Below, one piece after another: positions 7,392 to 14,903 of a stretch of DNA of 64,000 bases; position 1 is the first letter of the stretch; each line of letters opens with the position of its first letter. The notes beneath the pieces were generated by a model that was not told the origin of the DNA, did not search any database, and worked only from the letters and a program-made list of their open reading frames with translations. The position numbers and the translations under genes were made by a program. Origin of the DNA: Algoriphagus aquimarinus (GTDB lineage: Bacteria; Bacteroidota; Bacteroidia; Cytophagales; Cyclobacteriaceae); NCBI RefSeq assembly GCF_900112005.1, contig NZ_FOKK01000004.1, positions 62,001 through 126,000 of the forward strand, given 5' to 3'.

Positions 7392-8267
7392 TTATTTCAA
7401 TTCGATTCTCCATCCAAGTTTTTCTGCTTGCTTAATAAAGGACTTGATGTTCTCGGGATTCCATTGTGTACAAGTAGAGATAGTCTGATCCTGAAGCTGA
7501 ATTACTTCATCTTCTTTAATATAATGCCGCTTATGGCCCCATCTCTGAAAAATATCTTCAGCGTTAGCTGTCAGGTCCACCACACCAAAACTTCCCTGAA
7601 TAGTATCAGGAAAATCCCGTTTTAATTCTGAATAAGTAATTTCAGGATTCCTTTCTACATGTGCTCTTACCACCTCATTTACTAGTCTGCCTTTATTATA
7701 TTCTTTTCCTTTAAAAATGAATTTAGAGTAATCTTTCATTGAATAGGAGAAGTTGAAATAGGTATCGGAAATCACAAAAACTTCCCCCTTATCACTTCGA
7801 AATCGCTTGATTGTCATTCCTGCGATAGGTATTCCATTGGATTGATAACCTTGGGTTAACCGCTGTTGGAGACCAGCACTGATCGAAGAACCTACAAGGA
7901 GTCCAACCCATTTTGGTGCAGATTCTTCTTTCCAATAATCCCCCAAACTCAGAATTTGAGAGCGAACAGCCAAATAATCTTCAAGTTGTTTGAGGCTGAA
8001 CTCATTGATTTCATTTAGCTTAATTTCGACTATTCCCAAATACTCTCCGCCGTATTTGGTAAGGATATCTATCCGACCGTCTCCTGTTTTCCGTCCACTT
8101 TTTAATGCGATTTCTGCATCCAAAACTTCTACTTCCGAAAAATTCTGTTCATCCAACTTCAAAATATCCTCATTCTCCAATAAATATGCTTCCATAGCTA
8201 GCTCTTTCCAAAAGGGATAAGGCTTCATGGAAATGCTATTTGCTGTAAACTGTCTAAAAATGGCCAT
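7392..8267 (-). CDS. PD-(D/E)XK nuclease-like protein (NucS/DUF91-like)
   Basis: A 291-residue protein. Residues 62-84 contain the nuclease core: GDGRIDIL (D67) and GIVEIKL (E81, K83), followed by Q94 in LKQLEDYL, the arrangement D-x(13)-E-x-K-x(10)-Q found in NucS/DUF91-type restriction-like endonucleases. The C-terminal half has a basic region and a winged-helix-like pattern (NPEITYSELKRDFP) that may bind DNA. It stands alone between the MqsR-like operon and the secreted-protein cassette. DNA repair or restriction are both possible; context favours a defence role. Confidence 0.65.
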   Translation of the reverse strand: MAIFRQFTANSISMKPYPFWKELAMEAYLLENEDILKLDEQNFSEVEVLDAEIALKSGRKTGDGRIDILTKYGGEYLGIVEIKLNEINEFSLKQLEDYLAVRSQILSLGDYWKEESAPKWVGLLVGSSISAGLQQRLTQGYQSNGIPIAGMTIKRFRSDKGEVFVISDTYFNFSYSMKDYSKFIFKGKEYNKGRLVNEVVRAHVERNPEITYSELKRDFPDTIQGSFGVVDLTANAEDIFQRWGHKRHYIKEDEVIQLQDQTISTCTQWNPENIKSFIKQAEKLGWRIELK

Positions 8268-8324
8268 ATTTTCTTATTTCTAATTTGATCTAAATACTTA
8301 TTTAAACATTCCCTTAACTTCTCT

Positions 8325-8403
8325 CCAAATTCCTCCTAATCTTCTTATTACTCCAATCTCCAGCCTTTTTATAAATGAGACCTTTTATGTGGTGACAAAC
8401 CTC
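8325..8403 (-). repeat. 79-bp direct repeat, left copy: 3' fragment of a duplicated gene
   Basis: This segment equals 9783-9861 with 4 mismatches and no gaps. On the minus strand it encodes EVCHHIKGLIYKKAGDWSNK and the residues after it, matching the C-terminus of the protein at 9779-10192. The rest of the copied gene is absent. Together the two copies flank the 1.4-kb stretch holding the two secreted-protein genes. Confidence 0.85.
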
Positions 8404-8414
8404 AGATGGAGTTC

Positions 8415-9269
8415 TTAATATATATTGTATTTATATCCAAGCTGAATAAAATTACAAGACGAACAATTTTTGACTTCATTCATAAGTCCTACAAGCTCTT
8501 TCCACCTTTCAGTTTTATAAAATCCCTCTTGATCATTACCTCTTATTCTACTATAGTTAATAGAAATCTTTTGTAATAAAATAATTTCATTTTTGATCTG
8601 TTGATTTTCCAAATACTTATTTAATATTGAAAGTGATGAATTGACATTTTCAGGTTTAGACCAATCTATATTTTTCCATGTGGCTACAATATTTTTTATT
8701 CTATTTTTCTCTGATTTTAGCCAAGAATTATTTTTCAAATTTAATAATTCCAACCCTATAAGTTTTTGATATTCGCTTTGAATTGTTCTAAAACCGGCAT
8801 CATATCTACCTTGGAGTACTGCATATGGATTAGATGAAGGAGAATAAGTGGCATAATCAGGAATATAATTAGTGCCATTAAAATAGTATTTTGATGAATA
8901 ACTTAAAATTGAATTAAAATTTTCTGGAGGCTGAATATTTAAGTTGTCTTGATTACTTTTTTTTGGTTGCTCTTCTACAGTGTTATTCTGTCGCACGTGT
9001 TCAACGATGCCTTCGTCTACAGATTTCTTTTTAATATACCCAGTAACTTCCTTGAACTTTACTTTATAATATACTTCTTGGCCAAAACGTGAGCTAGTTA
9101 CATCCCATAATTCAATTTGATTTCTTCCATTAATATTTAATAATGTTTTACTTTCAATATTTTCTTTTTCTTTTATAGAATACGACCCTTCAATTATTAC
9201 TTTAGATTGCGAATAAGATAAGACCCAGACGCAAAGTAGTGGAATAGTTAATAAAATTACTTTTTTCAT
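8415..9269 (-). CDS. Exported protein with SH3-like domain
   Basis: A 284-residue protein with a signal peptide of about 20 residues (MKKVILLTIPLLCVWVLSYS). Residues 40-90 form a bacterial SH3-like pattern (IELWDVTSSRFGQEVYYKVK, then VTGYIKKKSV). The C-terminal two thirds have no recognisable domain; two cysteines near the end (CSSC) may form a disulphide. Base composition is clearly more A/T-rich than the core genes. It is downstream of another secreted small protein on the same strand and is flanked by 79-bp repeats. Function is unknown. Confidence 0.6.
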   Translation of the reverse strand: MKKVILLTIPLLCVWVLSYSQSKVIIEGSYSIKEKENIESKTLLNINGRNQIELWDVTSSRFGQEVYYKVKFKEVTGYIKKKSVDEGIVEHVRQNNTVEEQPKKSNQDNLNIQPPENFNSILSYSSKYYFNGTNYIPDYATYSPSSNPYAVLQGRYDAGFRTIQSEYQKLIGLELLNLKNNSWLKSEKNRIKNIVATWKNIDWSKPENVNSSLSILNKYLENQQIKNEIILLQKISINYSRIRGNDQEGFYKTERWKELVGLMNEVKNCSSCNFIQLGYKYNIY

Positions 9270-9358
9270 AATATTTAGATATTTAATAACTGATTCTGTT
9301 CCATGACTAGGATAGCCTGATTTCTCTCTGTCTAATATAGTTTTTTTACTTACAACTA

Positions 9359-9718
9359 TTACTCAAGTTTCTTTCTCATCATATAATGATAAACATTTTG
9401 ATTCCCTAAGGTGATAGCGTAAGCATTTACAAATTCATAACCATGGCTTGAAAAGTAATTTATAGCTCCCATAATAGATTCAAAAATTATAGGAGTTCCA
9501 TCATCGTCTATAAGTTGTGTATCCTTAGATGACCAAAAATCGTCTGGCTGACCATAGTCAATTAGAACTTTGACTTTTGTGCTTAAAAGTTTGCTAACTC
9601 CAAGAAGCTCTATATAATCCTTATCAATATCAGATACTTTTACCCCTTTTTGAGTTTGGGCATGAGAAATTTGGTTCATCGCCAAAAAGACAATAGCCAG
9701 AACAATAATTTTTTTCAT
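9359..9718 (-). CDS. Small exported protein of unknown function
   Basis: A 119-residue protein with a clear signal peptide (MKKIIVLAIVFLAMNQISHA) followed by a compact domain: KVKVLIDYGQ, DDDGTPIIFESIMGAINYF, and HGYEFVNAYAI. This pattern belongs to a small family common in Bacteroidota but without assigned role. It is probably periplasmic. It lies 89 bases upstream of the SH3-like gene and is likely on the same transcript. Confidence 0.6.
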   Translation of the reverse strand: MKKIIVLAIVFLAMNQISHAQTQKGVKVSDIDKDYIELLGVSKLLSTKVKVLIDYGQPDDFWSSKDTQLIDDDGTPIIFESIMGAINYFSSHGYEFVNAYAITLGNQNVYHYMMRKKLE

Positions 9719-9778
9719 TTTGTGCTTAGTTATAAAATATTTGTTGTTTACGTTTTGATTGGTACAATCTTAGAGGCC

Positions 9779-10192
9779 TTATACCAAATTCCTCCTAATC
9801 CTCTTATTACTCCAATCCCCAGCCTTTTTATAAATATGACCTTTTATGTGGTGACAAACCTCCGTAGGATCATACGTTGATTCGAGGTCGTCCTCATCCT
9901 CATCATAGGAATAAGCCGATTCCGTCTCCAACCAAATTGCTAGCTGCTCATGAGTAGGCATTTTATTAACTTCTTCTTCGATTAAGTCTAGCACAGTATC
10001 TTCATAAAGATCCCACTTATAAGCATATCCATCTTGAAGCTGCACACAGATTTCATCCCAGGTATTTTCTAAGCCAGAATCTTCACCAGAAAGTGTGATT
10101 TTAAAACACTGAAGCTTTCGAATAATCTGAGATACAGCCTTAGAAATACATTCTTTGGCGAAAACAGATAAAACTTGGGAAGGGCTATTCAT
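9779..10192 (-). CDS. Hypothetical acidic protein
   Basis: A 137-residue cytosolic protein with a helical first half, an acidic run DEDEDDLES near residue 96 and a basic C-terminus (KKAGDWSNKRIRRNLV). I do not recognise it. Its last 26 codons were copied to 8325-8403. It is on the same strand as its neighbours, 57 bases downstream of the membrane protein gene at 10250. Confidence 0.5.
   Translation of the reverse strand: MNSPSQVLSVFAKECISKAVSQIIRKLQCFKITLSGEDSGLENTWDEICVQLQDGYAYKWDLYEDTVLDLIEEEVNKMPTHEQLAIWLETESAYSYDEDEDDLESTYDPTEVCHHIKGHIYKKAGDWSNKRIRRNLV
9783..9861 (-). repeat. 79-bp direct repeat, right copy
   Basis: This is the partner of 8325-8403 (75 of 79 bases equal). It is the 3' end of the intact gene 9779-10192 and is therefore the likely source copy. 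Confidence 0.85.
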
Positions 10193-10249
10193 AAAAATGG
10201 ATTAGAGTTAATTTTCCTTTTTAATAAGAGGTATAAACGATTTAATAAA

Positions 10250-10879
10250 TCAATTCTCTCCATCCTTAGAAATTTTCTTTTCCTGTTTAATTTTTTCCAG
10301 AATTGAAACGAAGTTAATTAGTTGGCCATAGTTAAATAGATTTAAAAGAGTTCTGGGTATTAGTAATATTGAATAGAAGAATAAAATTGAAAATAGGAAT
10401 AAAATAATGTAGTTAAATATATTGGTAATGATTGAATCGCAAAATATAGATTTTAATTTTAGAGATAAGGTGAAATCAACGAAGATTAGAGATATAAGAA
10501 ATATTGATTGTATAATTATTGCCCAAGAAATAATAGCTAATACCTTTTGAAAGGTAGATATACCAACTGTCATATTGTCATCAAATCGCGTTATATCATT
10601 ATCTATAAGTCGCGATATAGGATTTGAATTTGAAACTGATATTATTATACCAAAGGAAGCAAAAGCTAGTCCTAAAATTGAGGGTATAATCTTATACCCA
10701 GCTTCAATTAAGAAACCAAGAATATCGAATAAATCAATTCGAATACTTAAAAGCAAAATAAAAATCGAAATTATTAGTGAAAACCAAAATGGTTTACTCT
10801 CTCTTATTCTTTTTATGTCATATATAAAAAGTAAAGTTCTAAAATCTCCTTTGTGGATTTGATTAATCGGCTTTTTCAT
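10250..10879 (-). CDS. Four-helix membrane protein, partner of DUF4747-like gene
   Basis: A 209-residue, strongly A/T-rich gene. Hydrophobic segments lie at about residues 31-53, 62-85, 111-135 and 151-175, giving four transmembrane helices with both ends in the cytosol. Between helices 2 and 3 is a polar loop with RLIDNDITRFDDN. The start overlaps the end of the DUF4747-like gene by 17 bases, so the two are coupled. No enzyme motif is visible. A membrane effector (pore or depolariser) controlled by the cytosolic partner would fit the pattern of two-gene defence systems, but that is inference. Confidence 0.7.
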   Translation of the reverse strand: MKKPINQIHKGDFRTLLFIYDIKRIRESKPFWFSLIISIFILLLSIRIDLFDILGFLIEAGYKIIPSILGLAFASFGIIISVSNSNPISRLIDNDITRFDDNMTVGISTFQKVLAIISWAIIIQSIFLISLIFVDFTLSLKLKSIFCDSIITNIFNYIILFLFSILFFYSILLIPRTLLNLFNYGQLINFVSILEKIKQEKKISKDGEN

Positions 10880-11732
10880 TCCTAGATTTAAAAAGGTTTT
10901 TTATAGCTTCTATTGCAAAAATTAAAGAAGATGTATTGTCAGGTACCTCTATAATAGAAACTTGAGGGTGCTGTAATGTGTTTAATTTTTGCTTTTTACC
11001 AGCTCGATCTGTATAACTTACCAGAGCAAATCCATTTTCTGTTGCTAACCCTAATGCGCCATTAATTAAATCTCCTTCTAAATCAATTTTAGTGTTTCCA
11101 GCACTTTTCCCTGTTAATTCAAGTTCCCCAAACCCCGATTCTCGTATTAGCTTATCCATTAATTCTTCAGATTCCTTTTTAAAGTCATCATTAGTAAAGG
11201 TTAATTTTACAAAAACCTTCGAGATTTTTCTTGCTTTTTCCAGAACCTCGAGACTGTCAATATCTTGTTGTACAACAACATCAAGATGTTCACCTTCAAT
11301 TTCCAAAAAATTATTAAAAAACTTACTCAAAAATTCACTTATAATTTTTGGACTGAAAGAAGCTTTAGCTTGCACAATTATCCTATGAAAATCTGGTGTA
11401 TATGCGAAGAAAACTTCTTTAAGACCAGGAACTGCTCCATCAGGAATATTAACATCTACTAATTCGGCTGTTTCCCTATTTTTCCATTCAAGGCCTTCAA
11501 CATTAATATTTCTTGAAATTATTCCATATACTACTTCTTTTCCTTCAACTGTGTTTATGAAAACATTTCTGAAATACATTACAGTGTTTGCACGCATAAA
11601 AACACCTTTCCTAGAATATTCCGTTTCAAGAATAATATTTTTAAAAGTTTCTCCACCTTTCCTTTTATTGGATTTTAAGTTTAGATTAAAAGTGTAAAAA
11701 GCTGATTTGTAAGTTTTTTCTTTTTTTTGCAT
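10863..11732 (-). CDS. DUF4747-like cytosolic protein
   Basis: A 289-residue protein that starts 18 bases after the hsdS stop. Patterns recalled from DUF4747 proteins are visible: NIPDGAVPGLKEVFFAYTPD, then FHRIIVQAK, SPKIISEFLSKFF, a strand with LDVVVQQDIDSL, and the late LATENGFALVSY. No catalytic motif is apparent, so a sensor or binding role is as likely as an enzymatic one. The close spacing to hsdS and the 17-base overlap with a membrane protein gene put it in the type I restriction operon. Family assignment is from memory. Confidence 0.55.
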   Translation of the reverse strand: MQKKEKTYKSAFYTFNLNLKSNKRKGGETFKNIILETEYSRKGVFMRANTVMYFRNVFINTVEGKEVVYGIISRNINVEGLEWKNRETAELVDVNIPDGAVPGLKEVFFAYTPDFHRIIVQAKASFSPKIISEFLSKFFNNFLEIEGEHLDVVVQQDIDSLEVLEKARKISKVFVKLTFTNDDFKKESEELMDKLIRESGFGELELTGKSAGNTKIDLEGDLINGALGLATENGFALVSYTDRAGKKQKLNTLQHPQVSIIEVPDNTSSLIFAIEAIKNLFKSRNEKAD

Positions 11733-11750
11733 AAAAATTTATTTTTTAGA

Positions 11751-13031
11751 TTATTTATTATTGTTAACCCTCACCTGACCATTCATCAGCATCGGCAATA
11801 GCCAATCTCGAAGGGAAGAGAGTTTTTGATTTTCTTCTTGATTTTTAACAATCTTGTTTAATATTGGATTGATTTTTTTATCAAGCGATTGAATTAAATT
11901 TTTCTTGGGTATTGAGATTCTACTTTGTTTTAAGTGTTCTTGAGTGATGTGCCCCATAGTTGTTTTACGAAGGTTAGCCATCATTTTGAAATGCTCGAGA
12001 TATTTCAGTAGCTCAAAATAATAGAATGTTCTTGGGTAATCATTTGAGGTAATTTTAAAAATATGTTGGTTTAAACAGCCTATTCCTCCAGTCCATATTT
12101 TTACATCTAGAGTTGCCGACCATGAAAATAAAACATCTCCATTGTTTATAATTGAAGGTTCTGGAACATCTCTTTTAACAAATTCTGTATTATCCGAGAA
12201 ACCATCATTCATTTCTCTAATTTTAATCACTCTGAATTTAAGTTCTTCTCCTTCAGGTCTAAATTTTTGGCATGCAATTCCGTTGTAAAAATTAGCAATG
12301 TCTAATAAAGTCCCAACTTCCCACCCCTCCGGAATCTCTCTTTTCAACTCCTCATTCCAGACCATTTTTCCGCCTGAGGATTTGTAGGGTTTGACATCTT
12401 TGGGGTCGGAACTGTCATCTGAAGGCTTGCCCTGAGCAAAGTCGAAGGGGAAGTCAAACTGCACAAACCAATACTCATAAATCAACTTCGCCATTCCTTC
12501 TAGCTCTGCATTGATCTTATTATTGAGTTCGATTTTGGAGTCTAGATCGGAGAGGACTTTGGCTATATTTTGCTGTATCTTGAAATGAGGAAAATTAAAT
12601 TCAATTTGTTTTAAACCTACTCCTGTAAGGTGCTTTATAGTAGAGCCTATAAAATGTTTTTCTATGGAACCTGTTTTTCCAGCTAATAAAAATTGGTAAT
12701 ACAAAAACTCATTCGAATAGCCAGATTTCACTCGAACACGATGCAAGGCTTTTTGAATTTTCATATTTGAGATTTCATTTTTCCAAATGGCGCATCTACC
12801 TGGCTCTCCGCCTTCACAAATGACTAAATCTCCATACTCTAAGCCGAATCTTTTGTGTTCATGTGGTTCAAATCTCATTTCAGATATGTAATTAAAATCG
12901 AATCCTCCCCAACGCACACATTTATTGGATAAATACGGATGGAAGGTTCCTTTATTCTTCTCCTTATCTAGCATTTTACCCAAATATGACTCTGAAATAT
13001 CACCGACTTTTTGAACCTCCCAATTATGCAT
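11751..13031 (-). CDS. hsdS: Type I restriction-modification specificity subunit
   Basis: A 426-residue HsdS with two target-recognition domains, about residues 1-150 and 235-390, each followed by a conserved helical region (QNIAKVLSDLDSKIELNNKI near 155; NQKLSSLRDWLLPMLMNGQ at the end). It sets the DNA sequence recognised by the HsdM-HsdR complex. The start overlaps the hsdM stop by 8 bases. The linker between the two halves holds a short inserted segment (FDFAQGKPSDDS) derived from an intergenic-type repeat. Length and both domains look complete. Confidence 0.93.
   Translation of the reverse strand: MHNWEVQKVGDISESYLGKMLDKEKNKGTFHPYLSNKCVRWGGFDFNYISEMRFEPHEHKRFGLEYGDLVICEGGEPGRCAIWKNEISNMKIQKALHRVRVKSGYSNEFLYYQFLLAGKTGSIEKHFIGSTIKHLTGVGLKQIEFNFPHFKIQQNIAKVLSDLDSKIELNNKINAELEGMAKLIYEYWFVQFDFPFDFAQGKPSDDSSDPKDVKPYKSSGGKMVWNEELKREIPEGWEVGTLLDIANFYNGIACQKFRPEGEELKFRVIKIREMNDGFSDNTEFVKRDVPEPSIINNGDVLFSWSATLDVKIWTGGIGCLNQHIFKITSNDYPRTFYYFELLKYLEHFKMMANLRKTTMGHITQEHLKQSRISIPKKNLIQSLDKKINPILNKIVKNQEENQKLSSLRDWLLPMLMNGQVRVNNNK
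12421..12450 (-). repeat. Repeat-derived insertion inside hsdS linker
   Basis: The minus strand reads CTTCGACTTTGCTCAGGG followed by CAAGCC. I recall this word as a common dispersed intergenic repeat in Bacteroidota. Here it is in frame, giving FDFAQGKP near residues 194-202 in the flexible linker between the two recognition domains. Confidence 0.5.
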
Positions 13032-14646
13032 ATTTCAACCCCTTTAAATTCTCATGTATCTCAATTTCCAAATCTTTAGAGTCAGCAAAAAGCAAAGCTA
13101 GATTTTGCTGATAGCTTCCGAGCTTCGCTTGAAACTCATCCTGGGTGATATCTACATATTCAATTTTGACCTCAAAATATTGTCCGGCGCTGAGACTGTA
13201 GTTTTTAGCTTCGATCTCATCATAGCTTACCAGAACTGAGAAATCTTCCTCAGCTTTCTTTTCAGAAAAAGTGGCGATGATTCGATCTTCTTCGGCTGTA
13301 GAGAGTAGGGTCTTTTGGTTTTTACCTTCCTTCACAGTGGTTCCTAGATTGGAGGCGTCGATCAGGATTACATCGCCTTTGTTTTGTTTATCTAGAAAGA
13401 TTACGGAGACATTGGTGCCTGTGGTCGCGAAAATGTTACTTGGCATGGAGACAACTCCAGCTAGCATCTTGTCTTTGACCATCCGCTCCCGGATTTTTTT
13501 CTCGATTCCGCTCTGTGCAGTGATAAATCCTGTGGGCACGACGATAGCTGCTTTACCAGTAGGAGAGAGGGAATACATGATATGCTGGAGAAACATCAGG
13601 TAGATCGCCATCGACTCCAATTTCTTAGCAGGCACGTTTGGTATTCCTGCAAAGAAGCGTTCATTGTTCTGCTTCGTATCCAGATCAGCTACAAAGTCGG
13701 AGAAGTCTAGCTTGAAAGGCGGGTTGGAAACGATATAGTCAAACTTCTGGAGATGCCCATCGGCTTTTTTGTGGTAAGGTTCCAATATGGTATTCCCCTT
13801 CACGATATTGGGAATGGAGTGTACCAGATTATTCAGGATCAGGTTGAGGCGGAGCAGGTTGGAGGATTTCTGTGAGATATCCTGAGAATAGATCATGCAG
13901 CGATCTTCTCCGATCTGATGCGCTAGGTTCATCAGTAGTGTACCCGAACCTGCTGAGGGATCGTAGCAGGAGACATTACTCACTTCGTCTTGTACCAGAC
14001 AGCGAGCCATAATCTTGGAGACAGCATGTGGCGTAAAGTATTCGGCATATTTGCCACCTGAGTTGGTATTGTAGTCTTTGATCAGGTACTCGAAGATCGT
14101 GGCGAAGAAGTCAAACTTCTCTTTGAAGATTTCTTCAAAACTGAAGTGAACCAGTTTATTGATGATTGATTTGCAGAAATCATCGCGCTTGTCTGTGATG
14201 TACTTGGAGATGTTTTCGAATAGGACGATTTTTTCACCTTCTTCGGTGATCACGGAGAAGATATCGCTGTTCTCTTTTGCGATAGCCAAGAGGGTATTAT
14301 CAAAAATCTCCGAAAACTTGGGTTCAGATTGACGCTGATAGAGTCTGGATATAAACTGCTCCGGCTGCAATCGGGCTGTGCCTTCATTGAGTTGGAGCAT
14401 CAAAAGCTCATACTCAGCCTCCGGAATCATCCGAATCGCTTCATCCAGATGTTCAGCCGCAGCTAGATTTGGTTTGAGCTTTTTGAGCTCGTAGATGAAT
14501 TTATCGTTGAGGAACTTGTAGAGAAATACTTGGGTAATAATCTTGAATTCGTTTCCGTCGTTTCCCAGTCCATAATTGGCGCAGGTACTTTTCAGTCCAT
14601 CGATCAAGAGTTTGGTTTTACTTTCAAATAGGTGATTATCGGTCAT
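13024..14646 (-). CDS. hsdM: Type I restriction-modification methyltransferase subunit
   Basis: A 540-residue N6-adenine methyltransferase. An N-terminal helical HsdM domain is followed by the AdoMet-binding motif DPSAGSG (residues 229-235) and the catalytic NPPF (308-311). With HsdS it methylates host DNA, and with HsdR it restricts unmodified DNA. It overlaps hsdS by 8 bases and is separated from hsdR by 257 bases that contain hairpins. Confidence 0.96.
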   Translation of the reverse strand: MTDNHLFESKTKLLIDGLKSTCANYGLGNDGNEFKIITQVFLYKFLNDKFIYELKKLKPNLAAAEHLDEAIRMIPEAEYELLMLQLNEGTARLQPEQFISRLYQRQSEPKFSEIFDNTLLAIAKENSDIFSVITEEGEKIVLFENISKYITDKRDDFCKSIINKLVHFSFEEIFKEKFDFFATIFEYLIKDYNTNSGGKYAEYFTPHAVSKIMARCLVQDEVSNVSCYDPSAGSGTLLMNLAHQIGEDRCMIYSQDISQKSSNLLRLNLILNNLVHSIPNIVKGNTILEPYHKKADGHLQKFDYIVSNPPFKLDFSDFVADLDTKQNNERFFAGIPNVPAKKLESMAIYLMFLQHIMYSLSPTGKAAIVVPTGFITAQSGIEKKIRERMVKDKMLAGVVSMPSNIFATTGTNVSVIFLDKQNKGDVILIDASNLGTTVKEGKNQKTLLSTAEEDRIIATFSEKKAEEDFSVLVSYDEIEAKNYSLSAGQYFEVKIEYVDITQDEFQAKLGSYQQNLALLFADSKDLEIEIHENLKGLKYA

Positions 14647-14680
14647 TGGGTAATTAATTGTAAGCTATAATGTCTAGGTT

Positions 14681-14781
14681 CAACCCTTTCAGGGTTGGAA
14701 TATTTTGTTTGTTTTTTCCCCGGTCCCGATGGCTATCGGGATCACCCGGGGTTATTCATGGTTAAACCCCTTCGGGGTTTA
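14681..14781. repeat. Cluster of three hairpins between hsdR and hsdM
   Basis: Three stem-loops stand in a row: CAACCC/GGGTTG at 14681-14697, a nested CCCCGG...CCCGAT/ATCGGG...CCGGGG at 14718-14751, and TAAACCCC/GGGGTTTA at 14763-14781. The middle one carries the CCCGAT-ATCGGG core that recurs at 46266 and in the repeats at 49618-49971. They may attenuate or process the hsdR-hsdM message. Confidence 0.7.
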
Positions 14782-14903
14782 GATACTGCATGATTCGGTA
14801 TTCGTAAATATTTCGCACCACACGTTCGAGGTACGGCTTCTATATTTCTACATTTTGATGGCTTCCAGCAAATCGTAAATCCAAAATCAAAACTCGTAAA
14901 TCT

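Noticed and set aside
10250..11732. Kiwa defence system
   Set aside because: The four-helix membrane protein fits KwaA in outline, but gene order is reversed and the cytosolic partner looks like DUF4747, not DUF4868 (KwaB).
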